Shown: in pieces, positions 25,579-34,475 of the stretch | Layout of the letters: each line of letters starts with the position of its first letter | Numbering within the stretch: the first letter of the stretch is position 1 | Assembly: GCA_002394635.1 (NCBI GenBank) | Contig: DGUK01000091.1 | Location: 1 to 64,000 of the forward strand | Direction: 5' to 3' | From: Faecalitalea sp. UBA4312 | GTDB lineage: Bacteria; Bacillota_I; Bacilli_A; Erysipelotrichales; Erysipelotrichaceae | DNA: 64,000 nucleotides | Notes under the pieces: model-generated | What the model was told of the DNA's origin: nothing | Databases searched by the model: none | What the model saw: the letters and a program-made list of their open reading frames with translations, nothing else | Translations under genes and position numbers: made by a program

Positions 25579-26868
25579 CTATACTAAACACAAACTGATT
25601 TGCGGAATAAACGTAATCAGCAGTAACGCAATCAGGAACATAACAATCAATGGCGCTGCCTTTTTGGCAATATCCATCACCGGTACACCGGTTAAGGAAC
25701 TGGCGACAAATAAGTTCACCCCAATTGGCGGTGTCACAAATCCAATCGCCAGGTTGACAACCATCATAATCGCAAAATGTACCGGGTTCATACCAACGCC
25801 CTGTACGATTGGTAGTAGGATCGGTGTCAAGATCAGAATAGCCGGCGTCGTATCCATAACCATACCAACAATCAGCAGGAAGATATTGATCACCAACAAT
25901 AATATAATCTGATTTGTGAAATGGCCCAGGATCCACGCACTGACCATCTGCGGCACCTGCATCAATGTCAACACTCTGGAGAATGCCGTAGAGGCAGCCA
26001 GGATAAACAGGATCGGCGCATAGGTGTGAACCGATTCTACCAGGAGCTTATAGATATCTTTTGGTTTCAGTGTCTTATAAACAAATAAGCTGATAATCAG
26101 CGCATAGAATACAGAAATAACAGCTGCTTCTGTCGGGGAAGCAATACCCGAATAGATACAACCCAGGATAATGACCGGGCTCATCAAGGCAAAGAACCCA
26201 TCCTTTAACACCTTAGACAATCCCATTTCATGCAGTTCATCTACTTTTTTATTGATCCGCTCTTTGTCTTCTCCATGACGACGGCAATAATAAACAGCAT
26301 ATAACATCAATAACAAGCCAATGAGAAGGCCCGGCACAATACCGGCAATAAACAGTTTACTGACAGATTCGCCGGAGGCCATCGCAAACATGATAAAAGG
26401 AATGCTTGGCGGAATAATAACGCCTAATCCACCGGCAACCGCCACAATGGCGATCGAAAACTTTTTGTCGTATCCCAGCTCTTCCAGAAACGGAATCGTC
26501 ATACTGCCCACAGCGGCTACCGTTGCAGGCGCCGATCCGGAAATAGCTCCATAGAATAAGCATGTTACAATGACCGCACAAGGGATCCCCGCTGTCAGTT
26601 TGCCTAAAAAATAAGCAAAGACATCAAACAGCTTTTTGGAAATCTGTCCATGAGCCATCACGATACCGGCCAGCACAAACATTGGAACTGCCAGCAACGG
26701 GAAACTGTCGATACCACCTAACATAGATCGGATCACAAAGGAACCGCTGGCGGTAAACGATGGATCAAAGGCTCCCGGAAGAACCGCCACAATACCTAAT
26801 GAAATGGAAATTGGGATCGCGATCAGAAGGCAAAAGACAAATATCAAAAATATAACACCAACAGACAT
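25579..26868 (-). CDS. TRAP transporter large permease (DctM type)
   Basis: The 429-residue membrane protein has about twelve hydrophobic spans and the DctM features PLLAVPMFVLAGIVMAHG near residue 55, GAISGSAPATVAAVGSMTIP near residue 107 and a C-terminal GFVTPPIGVNLFVASSLTG near residue 374. It forms the sodium-driven channel of the organic-acid importer. It lies three bases after the DctQ gene and 10 before DctP. Confidence 0.9.
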   Translation of the reverse strand: MSVGVIFLIFVFCLLIAIPISISLGIVAVLPGAFDPSFTASGSFVIRSMLGGIDSFPLLAVPMFVLAGIVMAHGQISKKLFDVFAYFLGKLTAGIPCAVIVTCLFYGAISGSAPATVAAVGSMTIPFLEELGYDKKFSIAIVAVAGGLGVIIPPSIPFIMFAMASGESVSKLFIAGIVPGLLIGLLLMLYAVYYCRRHGEDKERINKKVDELHEMGLSKVLKDGFFALMSPVIILGCIYSGIASPTEAAVISVFYALIISLFVYKTLKPKDIYKLLVESVHTYAPILFILAASTAFSRVLTLMQVPQMVSAWILGHFTNQIILLLVINIFLLIVGMVMDTTPAILILTPILLPIVQGVGMNPVHFAIMMVVNLAIGFVTPPIGVNLFVASSLTGVPVMDIAKKAAPLIVMFLIALLLITFIPQISLCLV

Positions 26869-26871
26869 CTT

Positions 26872-27426
26872 CTAACCCTCCTTTTCTTCCTCAACCGTTT
26901 CCACGATTGTTTCTGCTATACTTCCTTCTTGGGCCGGATCATTCTCTTTATTCATAACCACCTTCACATTGATGATGATACGCTGAATGATACGGATACT
27001 TGTCAGACAAAAGCAGATAAAAGGAGCTGCCTGTATATAATACATCGGTATCCCGCAGGCAGGGCTGACCTGACCGCTTTGGATCGTCGCAATCAAGTAT
27101 TTATATGCATACGGAATCAAATACACAAACACTGCTAAAGATAAAATCAAGTTCAGCACTTTAAACGCTGCTTCTCCTCGCTTTGAGAATGATTTAATAA
27201 ATTGATCGATCTTAATGGAAATACATTTTTTTGTACATAAGCTGACACTGATAAAGGCAGACCATATAAACAAATACCGTGTAATTTCCTCCGACCAGGA
27301 TAACGAAATGTGCAGAACATACCTGGAAATAACCTGGAGCCCCATAATCAGCGCCATAGCCAGTAAGGCGATGACCATCAATATTTCTTCCAGGTTTTCC
27401 TCTAAATACATCAAAGTCTTCTTCAT
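26872..27426 (-). CDS. TRAP transporter small permease (DctQ type)
   Basis: The 184-residue protein has four spans and the DctQ motif SWSEEITRYLFIWSAFISV near residue 43. It stabilises the DctM subunit. A Glu-rich cytoplasmic tail of about 25 residues follows the last span. It is the first gene of the transporter operon, with a -10-like TATAAT about 50 bases upstream. Confidence 0.87.
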   Translation of the reverse strand: MKKTLMYLEENLEEILMVIALLAMALIMGLQVISRYVLHISLSWSEEITRYLFIWSAFISVSLCTKKCISIKIDQFIKSFSKRGEAAFKVLNLILSLAVFVYLIPYAYKYLIATIQSGQVSPACGIPMYYIQAAPFICFCLTSIRIIQRIIINVKVVMNKENDPAQEGSIAETIVETVEEEKEG

Positions 27427-27570
27427 ACACCTTCCTCTTTCCTATAACAATCCACAAGAAAAAAACTATTAACTATTATAAGTGAATTATTGAATCATAT
27501 AGAAAAAATCACTTGTGAATCTATACACATATAATAGCACAAATCGATTTAATATTGGCTAATTCGCATA

Positions 27571-27606
27571 TAAAAAGCATAATTTCAATGGAAATTATGC
27601 TTTTTA
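27571..27606 (-). terminator. Terminator after aroD
   Basis: On the minus strand a long AAAAAGCATAATTTC/GAAATTATGCTTTTT stem ends the ydiB-MFS-aroD operon before the TRAP operon promoter. Confidence 0.8.
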
Positions 27607-27614
27607 TTCACTAT

Positions 27615-28376
27615 TTACATGCTTTTGTCAATCAAGTTTAATACGATATTCAGATTTTCTGCATCCATCTGTCCCGGTGCGGATACCTTTCCAACAGCTC
27701 CGAATGTACAGGCAGATCCAAATACCTCACCAGCCAGTCGGCTGATCAGTCCAGTTCCTGCCATGGACATCGTAATGATCGGACGATCGGCATAATCGGT
27801 AGCCATAGCTTCCGTAGCCGCTAACAGTGTCAATACATCTTTTTTGTTCTGTGGCATAACCGCAATTTTCGGAATATCTGCACCCAGGTCCTGCATTTTG
27901 CGCAGACGGTATACGATATCCTCTTTAGCCGGGGTCTTATCAAAGTCATGGTTGGAAGCCACAACTTTCACACCATTGGCATGCGCCGCTTCGATGATCT
28001 CTTTCACATATTCATCGCCTGTAAAAGCTTCAACATCTACCATATCAACCAGTCCTGTAGCTGCTGCTTTTTTGTTCAGCTCTACATAAGCTGGGGCATC
28101 AATCGCTTTTTCTCCACCTTCTTTGGAAGTACGGAAAGTGAACAAGATTGGAGTATCTCCTAAAACCGGGCGAAGGTCCTTTAATACATCTTCAACCTGG
28201 TCAAAATCGAAAACACCGTCAAACCAGTCAACACGCCACTCAACGATATCCAGTTGGATTCCTTCAAAAGATTTAGCGGCAGCCAGAATTTCCTCTTTTG
28301 TTTTTGCGACGATCGGAACGATGATCTTCGGTAATCCTTCACCGATGACCACATTTCTTACTTTCACAGTATTCAT
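27615..28376 (-). CDS. aroD: Type I 3-dehydroquinate dehydratase
   Basis: The 253-residue enzyme converts 3-dehydroquinate to 3-dehydroshikimate through a Schiff base. DIVEWRVDWFD near residue 44 binds the substrate, SNHDF near residue 141 has the general-acid His, and IPKIAVMPQ near residue 167 has the Schiff-base Lys. It is the third gene after a YdiB-type dehydrogenase and an MFS carrier, the same partners as in the E. coli ydiN-ydiB-aroD region. With YdiB it would turn quinate into shikimate, or the reverse. Confidence 0.92.
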   Translation of the reverse strand: MNTVKVRNVVIGEGLPKIIVPIVAKTKEEILAAAKSFEGIQLDIVEWRVDWFDGVFDFDQVEDVLKDLRPVLGDTPILFTFRTSKEGGEKAIDAPAYVELNKKAAATGLVDMVDVEAFTGDEYVKEIIEAAHANGVKVVASNHDFDKTPAKEDIVYRLRKMQDLGADIPKIAVMPQNKKDVLTLLAATEAMATDYADRPIITMSMAGTGLISRLAGEVFGSACTFGAVGKVSAPGQMDAENLNIVLNLIDKSM

Positions 28377-28394
28377 TTTTTGTATCCTTTCTGA

Positions 28395-29600
28395 TTACTC
28401 AGCACTTTCTAACATTTTTTCATAGCGCATATTTACGAACAATCCAAGCAGGATTCCAATGCCCGTTAATACGATGTTCATCAACATTACACCAGTCGGT
28501 GTCATATTTGATGCAGCTGTTAAGATCGTGTAGTTACATAAAGAAGACGCGATCATAACCAATGCAGTCACTGTACCCTTGATACGAGGGAACAACATGT
28601 TACATACAGATGTAGCAATCTGCAGCAATCCACCGGCACCGGCCCATCCGATAGCGAAGGCACCAACCTTACACATAAATTCAGATTTAGTGATCAGAAC
28701 CAATACCATCGTTACCAAACAGATGATTGGGTAAACCAAAATGAAACGAACATCTTTGATCTTACGAGTCAAGATGGCTGTTACGATCAGAGCCAGCATC
28801 GTTCCGATAGAGTAGTAAGACTGCATGATGGAAGGGTCTGCCCATCCAACAACGTCACGTGCAAAGTTCTGTGCACAGTTCAGCCATAACTGGAATGTAC
28901 CTGTACATGTGAATCCGATCAGGATCATAGCGATGGATTCAATGGAGAAGTGCGTATGCTTCAAGCTGGAAATAAGACCTTCTTTTTTCTCGCCTTCGGC
29001 ACCATCTGTATCCGGTAATGGCATAAACATGATCAATACGGCCATAACCAGGTAAGCTACACCACAAATCAGGAATAAACGGTTGTAGTTTGTTGCACCA
29101 GCAGCTGTTGTAGCTACAGTAGCTCCTAAGAAGAATGGCAGCAACATCTGAGAAATTGCGATGAAGAATTTGATTCCCATTGTCGCAACACCTGGTGCTC
29201 CGTCGAAAATTTCAGCAACAGCCGGATAAATACCTGTATCCAGGAAGGAGTTGGCAATACCACCCATGATTGCACAGAAATAAGCAATCTGGTATCCACC
29301 GTTAGCTCCTGCATTATACGCAAACATCAAACCTAATAAATAGATGGCATAAGAAGCTCCACCAATCATAACGGAGATCTTACGTCCCAGTTTATCTGAT
29401 AACGGACCAGCAAACGGTAACGCAATCAGACGACCTAAACCTAAGGCAGCAGAAATCGCTGTAATTTTCATTACATCGACTCCCCAGCTAGAAGCCAGAG
29501 ATTCTTTGATCACAGCCTGTCCCAGTACGGAACATCCAACACCGTGAAGGAAATAGTTTAAATACAATATAAGTGCACTAGGTAAAAATTTCTTTTTCAT
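28395..29600 (-). CDS. MFS transporter, YdiN/YdiM-like
   Basis: The 401-residue carrier has twelve predicted spans. Its beginning (LNYFLHGVGCSVLGQ), the MFS motif GRLIALPFAGPLSDKLGRK near residue 56, ANSFLDTGIYPAV near residue 119 and GAGGLLQIATSVCNMLFP near residue 316 match the YdiN/YdiM group, which sits beside ydiB-aroD in enterobacteria. A hydroaromatic acid such as quinate or shikimate is therefore the probable substrate. It lies between the dehydrogenase and aroD genes. Confidence 0.85.
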   Translation of the reverse strand: MKKKFLPSALILYLNYFLHGVGCSVLGQAVIKESLASSWGVDVMKITAISAALGLGRLIALPFAGPLSDKLGRKISVMIGGASYAIYLLGLMFAYNAGANGGYQIAYFCAIMGGIANSFLDTGIYPAVAEIFDGAPGVATMGIKFFIAISQMLLPFFLGATVATTAAGATNYNRLFLICGVAYLVMAVLIMFMPLPDTDGAEGEKKEGLISSLKHTHFSIESIAMILIGFTCTGTFQLWLNCAQNFARDVVGWADPSIMQSYYSIGTMLALIVTAILTRKIKDVRFILVYPIICLVTMVLVLITKSEFMCKVGAFAIGWAGAGGLLQIATSVCNMLFPRIKGTVTALVMIASSLCNYTILTAASNMTPTGVMLMNIVLTGIGILLGLFVNMRYEKMLESAE

Positions 29601-29624
29601 ATTTTTCTCTCTTTCTTTCCCCTT

Positions 29625-30500
29625 TTATTCGTATTTGATGCCAAGAACTTCTTTCATATGTTCAATCGGCATATCGTGACCTGTCCACATTTTGAAGCCG
29701 GCAGCTCCCTGGAACAACATCATACCGAAACCGTTCATGCGTTTACATCCAACTTCTTTGGCGATACGCAGGAATTCTGTTTCAGCCGGTGCATACACTG
29801 TATCCGTAACGATCAGATCCGGACGTAAGTAGGAAGCATCCGGTAACCAGGTCTTGCCTTCCAACGGTTTCATACCCATACCTGTTGCGTTTGCTAACAA
29901 GTAACTGGATTCGATTTCACGACGTAAAGCTTCTTTGTCGGCCAGATCAAACATCTTGGCTTTACAATTCGTATTCTCGTTGATCTTGCGTACTGTTTCT
30001 TCTCCAACTTCATAGAATTTGTCTTTGATGTTAAAGATGGAGATTTCAGCTACACCGTCCAGAGCAGCCTGGATTTCAATAGCCGTTGCGGCTCCACCAG
30101 CACCTACAATTGTCATCTTCTTGCCAATAACATCGATGTCATAATCCTTTAAAGACTGCATATAACCGATACCATCTGTGCAATGTCCGATCAATTTGCC
30201 ATTGTCGTTTACGATCGTATTTACGGCACCGATCATTTCAGCTGCCGGTGACAATTCATCCAAATATTTTCCGACAACCGTTTTATTTGGCATAGATACG
30301 TTGGATCCTACCATTTTTAAAGCACGTAAGCCTTTGATTGCATCTTCCAATGTGTCATTATCTACTTCAAATGCCAGGTAAGCATAGTCCAGTCCCAGAT
30401 AAGCAAACGCCTCGTTGTGCATTGCCGGTGAACTGGAATGACGAATCGGATATGCCATCAAACCAATTAACTCAGTGTGTCCTGTAATTCTTTCAGCCAT
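29625..30500 (-). CDS. ydiB: Quinate/shikimate dehydrogenase, YdiB type (copy 2)
   Basis: The 291-residue enzyme closely follows E. coli YdiB: YPIRHSSSPAMHNEAF, NVSMPNKTV with the catalytic Lys, CTDGIGY with the catalytic Asp, GAGGAATAIEIQAALDG for the cofactor, and SIFNIKDKF, whose Asp points to NAD. The C-terminus reads GFGMMLFQGAAGFKMWTG, also YdiB-like. It oxidises quinate or shikimate to the 3-dehydro form, or runs in reverse. The ATG at 30500 has AAGGAGA at good spacing and is preferred over the one ten codons earlier. It leads the operon with the MFS carrier and aroD and is divergent from a MocR regulator. Confidence 0.9.
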   Translation of the reverse strand: MAERITGHTELIGLMAYPIRHSSSPAMHNEAFAYLGLDYAYLAFEVDNDTLEDAIKGLRALKMVGSNVSMPNKTVVGKYLDELSPAAEMIGAVNTIVNDNGKLIGHCTDGIGYMQSLKDYDIDVIGKKMTIVGAGGAATAIEIQAALDGVAEISIFNIKDKFYEVGEETVRKINENTNCKAKMFDLADKEALRREIESSYLLANATGMGMKPLEGKTWLPDASYLRPDLIVTDTVYAPAETEFLRIAKEVGCKRMNGFGMMLFQGAAGFKMWTGHDMPIEHMKEVLGIKYE

Positions 30501-30682
30501 AATATGATTCTCCTTTTCATTTTTGTTCATCTATAATTATATTCTAAGGATTCAACGAATACTAATACCATTTTGCATAGTTTTTAGTAGTTTTAATGTA
30601 TTGATTGGCTTAAAGCACACATTCAATGTATTTTTCATATCGAATCTGGCATGGTAAACTATAGAATATCGAGGAGGCCAGT

Positions 30683-32059
30683 ATGATTGAATTAGATCCA
30701 CTAGGAAAGAAACCATTGTATGAACAGCTCTATCAACAGCTTGCCGAACAGATCCATAACGGGATCCAAAAACCAGGAGACAAGCTTCCCGGACGCCGAA
30801 GCATGGCAGCCAGTCTGGGCATCAGCGTTTCCACTGTGGATACAGCGTATCAGCTGTTAGCAGCCGAAGGGCTGGTGCAGTCCAGAAGCCGAAGCGGTTT
30901 TTACGTCCAGGATACTCAAGGACTTCTTCACCAGCCAAAGCGGATCGATCCTGTCCTTATCCGGACAGAAAAACCGCCTTATCGCTATGACCTATCAACC
31001 GGCAGTGTGGACACCTCCCTATTTCCTTTTCATACCTGGGCTAAAATCCAAAAAGAGCTTTTATATACCCATCACGAGCTGCTGAACCGTGGCGCCATGC
31101 AGGGAGATGAGAATCTTCGCATCCAGATTGCCCGCTATTTAAACAGTGAACGAGGAGTGCAATGCCATGCAGACCAAATTGTGATCGGAGCCGGGATCGA
31201 ATATCTTTTAGGTTGTCTGGCTTCTCTATTTAAAGGAAGCTGCTGTGCCATCGAAAACCCTGGGTATCATCGCACCCGGGTCGTTCTGGAAAATAACGGG
31301 ATTCCTTGTAAATTGGTAGATATCGACCAATACGGATTACCGGCAGATGACCTGGAGGATGTTGATCTGTGTTACATTACCCCAAGCCATCATTTTCCGA
31401 CCGGTATTTCCATGCCCGCGGCACGTAGAGCACAGCTGCTGGAATGGGCCCAGAAAAAGCCGCAACGGTATATCATTGAAGATGACTACGATTCGGAATT
31501 CCGCTTTGACCTGCGTCCGATCTCCAGTCTGCAGGGAATGGCCAACCACCACGAACACGTCATCTATCTGACGACTTTTTCCAAAAGCCTGGCTCCTTCC
31601 ATCCGCCTGGCTTGTATGGTCTTACCAAACAGTCTGTTAACACAATATCAGAAAACATATGCCGTCTACGCCAATACCGTCAGCCGCTTTGAGCAGCAGA
31701 CTTTATGCCAGTTTATAGAACAAGGCTATTTCAGTCGGCATATTTCCCGTATGCGGCACAGCTATAGAAAAAGAAAGGATGCTTTCTATCAATCCCTAAA
31801 ACAAGCTTTCGGCGATGATCTGCAAATTACCGGACAACATACCGGCCTGCATTTTCTTCTGACTTATCCGAACGCCGGCAGTGAAGCCGCCATGATCCTG
31901 AAAGCCCAAAAACAGGGGGTCCACCTCAAAGGTCTGAGCGAATATTATATGAATCGTCATTCCCTGTGCCCTACACAGACAGTGGTAGCCGGTTATGCCG
32001 CGCTGACCACAGACGATATCGAAGAAGTAACGAAACGTTTGAAGCTCGCATGGAAATAA
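30683..32059 (+). CDS. MocR-family (GntR-aminotransferase) regulator
   Basis: The 458-residue protein has a GntR winged helix (residues 1-72, LPGRRSMAASLGISVSTVD) joined to an aminotransferase-like domain. The PLP-binding Lys is in TTFSKSLAPSIRLACMVLP near residue 312, and EDDYDSEFRF near residue 266 supplies the Asp and Tyr. Such regulators, for example PdxR and GabR, sense PLP or amino compounds. It is divergent from ydiB across 182 bases, so it may control that operon, though pyridoxal synthesis elsewhere in the genome is an alternative target. Confidence 0.87.
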   Translation: MIELDPLGKKPLYEQLYQQLAEQIHNGIQKPGDKLPGRRSMAASLGISVSTVDTAYQLLAAEGLVQSRSRSGFYVQDTQGLLHQPKRIDPVLIRTEKPPYRYDLSTGSVDTSLFPFHTWAKIQKELLYTHHELLNRGAMQGDENLRIQIARYLNSERGVQCHADQIVIGAGIEYLLGCLASLFKGSCCAIENPGYHRTRVVLENNGIPCKLVDIDQYGLPADDLEDVDLCYITPSHHFPTGISMPAARRAQLLEWAQKKPQRYIIEDDYDSEFRFDLRPISSLQGMANHHEHVIYLTTFSKSLAPSIRLACMVLPNSLLTQYQKTYAVYANTVSRFEQQTLCQFIEQGYFSRHISRMRHSYRKRKDAFYQSLKQAFGDDLQITGQHTGLHFLLTYPNAGSEAAMILKAQKQGVHLKGLSEYYMNRHSLCPTQTVVAGYAALTTDDIEEVTKRLKLAWK

Positions 32060-32087
32060 AGACCGATCCATACGGACCGGTCTTCAT
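32060..32087. terminator. Bidirectional terminator
   Basis: An aagaccg/cggtctt stem around a short loop lies between the converging MocR regulator and hydrolase genes. Confidence 0.65.
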
Positions 32088-32650
32088 CGTTGTTTTGTAC
32101 CTTGTGCCATTCTTTGGACCACTGTTTTCACAATGTCAAGATTCTTTTGTACGTCTGGCCCTTCCAGACGATGGCCGACATCATCTATCTGCAGATACGG
32201 CAGGTTTTCCTTATGACATTGATTTCTCACTAGGCGAAAGTCAATCACCGGATCCTTTGTTCCGGAAACCACCAGAGCAATCCTCTGTGTTCGGGTCATA
32301 TAAGGAAATGTCTGAACGATCGGTGTCAGATAATAATGGAAGACCGACAACCCGAGTTCTTTTTCCGCCCAGCCGGCCACCGCTGTGCCCAGGCTCTTGG
32401 AAATAAAGAAAACTTGGTCTGCTTCTTCCGGATGACAAGATCGGATCTGATCGATGCAGCTGGCTTGTGCTGTATATATTTCCTCCGTAATATCCTGATT
32501 GTGAAATTCCACCGTATCAAAAGCACTTCCGTAGGAAACATCAATCACCGTATAACCCAAGGATTTAAAATAGAGCCTTGGATAATACAACAGTGGCATA
32601 TCACACGTATATTTGATGCCAGGAAACAGAAATACCAATTTATTGTTCAT
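32084..32650 (-). CDS. Small alpha/beta hydrolase
   Basis: The protein has about 188 residues. FFISKSLGTAVAGW contains the probable nucleophile Ser, SGTKDPVIDF the probable acid, and DVGHRLEG the His, giving a minimal alpha/beta hydrolase. The ATG at 32650 overlaps the end of the upstream regulator gene by 11 bases; another ATG nine codons earlier is possible. Substrate unknown. Confidence 0.65.
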   Translation of the reverse strand: MNNKLVFLFPGIKYTCDMPLLYYPRLYFKSLGYTVIDVSYGSAFDTVEFHNQDITEEIYTAQASCIDQIRSCHPEEADQVFFISKSLGTAVAGWAEKELGLSVFHYYLTPIVQTFPYMTRTQRIALVVSGTKDPVIDFRLVRNQCHKENLPYLQIDDVGHRLEGPDVQKNLDIVKTVVQRMAQGTKQR

Positions 32651-32936
32651 GCAGATGCTTCTGTCCCCATTCCACAAATTCTTTTAATATCGGGATCAAT
32701 TCCTTTCCGGATTCGGAAATCAAGTACAGATTCCCTTCCTGTTCCAGGATGCCATGTTCCACAAGATCTTTCAAAGCCTTATGAAGGCTGGTATTGGTCA
32801 CAAATACAATGTCCTCGCGTAACTGTTCATAGGTCATCGTTTGATTTTGTTGGAGATACCATAAGATTGGTATCGTCAGCCGGCTGCCCACGACATCAAT
32901 TACATAGTTCAACACTTTATTTTGTCTATAGCTCAT
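32640..32936 (-). CDS. HxlR-like winged-helix regulator
   Basis: The 98-residue protein is a single winged helix-turn-helix: a first helix with VVGSRLTIPILWYL, the recognition region MTYEQLREDIVFVTNTSLHKA, and a wing with LEQEGNLYLISESGKEL. It resembles HxlR/ArsR-type small regulators but lacks the conserved HxlR Cys, so it does not sense thiols in the usual way. It overlaps the channel-like gene upstream and the hydrolase downstream, forming a tight three-gene unit. Confidence 0.7.
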   Translation of the reverse strand: MSYRQNKVLNYVIDVVGSRLTIPILWYLQQNQTMTYEQLREDIVFVTNTSLHKALKDLVEHGILEQEGNLYLISESGKELIPILKEFVEWGQKHLHEQ

Positions 32937-33525
32937 GTTTTCCCCCCTTATGCTTTCGGTATGTCCGGATCCGCATATCCGGAATCAGCCAAACTGGTGT
33001 CAGTCCGATCAGAAAAAGAATGCTTAACCAACGCAATGAACCAATCAACGAAAAGAACAAAGCGACTGTTTCCAACAATACAGATATTCTTTCCTTTCGC
33101 CCGATCTTTAAAAGTTCCTTAAACTGGCAGTCGTTGGATGCCAACACGATCGTATGATGCATAAGTATATAAGATAACGTGGTCATCAACATAACCACAA
33201 TGTAAGATATCATAGGAACCTGCGCAAAAGCAGTCACCGCTATCCACTGAGTACATACAGGAAACATGGATAACAGTAAAAGAAACAGAAGATTAGCCCA
33301 CAATACCCGGTTATCAATGGTTTGGGTCACTTCAAACAAATGATGATGATTGATCCAGTAAGTACCAACTAAAGTAAAGCTGAATACATAGCTGAAGATC
33401 GAAGGCAGCTGCTGACAGAGCGCATGCCAGCTGGCTTGTTTTGGCACCCCTAGCTCCAGGACCATGATTGTGATAATGATGGCGATGACTCCATCAGAAA
33501 ATGCTTCCAATCTCTCTTTGCTCAT
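32926..33525 (-). CDS. TMEM175-family membrane protein
   Basis: The 199-residue protein begins with MSKERLEAFSDGVIAII, the RxxxFSDG signature of the bacterial TMEM175 family of potassium-selective channels, and has about six hydrophobic segments ending at residue 175. Bacterial members form tetramers in the cell membrane. It leads the operon with the small regulator and hydrolase. Confidence 0.82.
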   Translation of the reverse strand: MSKERLEAFSDGVIAIIITIMVLELGVPKQASWHALCQQLPSIFSYVFSFTLVGTYWINHHHLFEVTQTIDNRVLWANLLFLLLLSMFPVCTQWIAVTAFAQVPMISYIVVMLMTTLSYILMHHTIVLASNDCQFKELLKIGRKERISVLLETVALFFSLIGSLRWLSILFLIGLTPVWLIPDMRIRTYRKHKGGKHEL

Positions 33526-33552
33526 TTCCAGACCCCGTTATTACTGTATCAT

Positions 33553-33576
33553 AAAAAAACGCCGTTAGGCGTTTAT
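33553..33576 (-). terminator. Terminator of the arginine operon
   Basis: On the minus strand an AAACGCC/GGCGTTT stem followed by seven T lies directly at the end of argF. Confidence 0.8.
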
Positions 33577-34475
33577 TTTAACAATGTCACCATGACCGCT
33601 TTCTGCGCGTGCAGACGGTTTTCCGCTTCCTCGAATATTTCATCAGCATGCGCTTCAAAGACGTCTTCCGTGATTTCCTGTCCCCGGTAAGCCGGCAGAC
33701 AATGCTGGACCATCGCGGTATCTTTCGCCAGTTTCATCAGTTCGCTGTTTACCTGATAACCTGCAAAGGCTTTTTCGCGAATGGCTTTTTCTTCTTCCTG
33801 TCCCATGGAAGCCCATGTATCCGTATAGACAACATCGGCATCCTTGATGGCCTCCTGCGGTGAAGTAGTCCAGGTGAAATCCGGATTCTGTTCTGCCCAG
33901 GCCATGATCTCTTCATCCGGACGATAATCCTGCGGGGTCGCAACGGCTACCTTCATACCCATTGTCAGACCACCCACAATCAGGGAATTGGTCATGTTGT
34001 TGCCATCGCCGATATAGACCAGCTTCAATCCCTCCAGGACCATAAACTTTTCACGAATGGTCATCAGATCAGCCAATACCTGGCACGGGTGACAGTAATC
34101 CGTCAATCCATTGATTACAGGTACAGATCCATATTCTGCCAGATCTTTGACTTCTTTCTGCTCATAGGTACGGATCATGATCCCATCCAGATAACGGGAG
34201 AGTACTCTGGCCGTATCCTGTACCGGTTCTCCGCGTCCGATCTGCAGATCACGACTGGACAAAAACAACGGCTGTCCACCTAACTGATAAATGCCCGTTT
34301 CAAACGATACCCGTGTTCGGGTACTGGATTTCTGAAAAATCAATCCAATGGATTTTCCTTCCAGATGTTTATGCGGGATCCCGTGTTTTCTTTCATATTT
34401 CAACTGGTCTGCCAGATCCAATATTTGTATGATTTCCTCTTTGGAAAGATCTTGTAATTTTAATAAATGTTTCAT
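33573..34475 (-). CDS. argF: Ornithine carbamoyltransferase
   Basis: The 300-residue enzyme makes citrulline from ornithine and carbamoyl phosphate. SSTRTRVSFE near residue 49 binds carbamoyl phosphate, HPCQVLAD near residue 128 is a family motif, and HCLPAYRG near residue 258 binds ornithine. It is last in the argGHCBDF operon, overlapping argD by ATGA. Its place in a biosynthetic operon favours the anabolic form. Confidence 0.94.
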   Translation of the reverse strand: MKHLLKLQDLSKEEIIQILDLADQLKYERKHGIPHKHLEGKSIGLIFQKSSTRTRVSFETGIYQLGGQPLFLSSRDLQIGRGEPVQDTARVLSRYLDGIMIRTYEQKEVKDLAEYGSVPVINGLTDYCHPCQVLADLMTIREKFMVLEGLKLVYIGDGNNMTNSLIVGGLTMGMKVAVATPQDYRPDEEIMAWAEQNPDFTWTTSPQEAIKDADVVYTDTWASMGQEEEKAIREKAFAGYQVNSELMKLAKDTAMVQHCLPAYRGQEITEDVFEAHADEIFEEAENRLHAQKAVMVTLLK

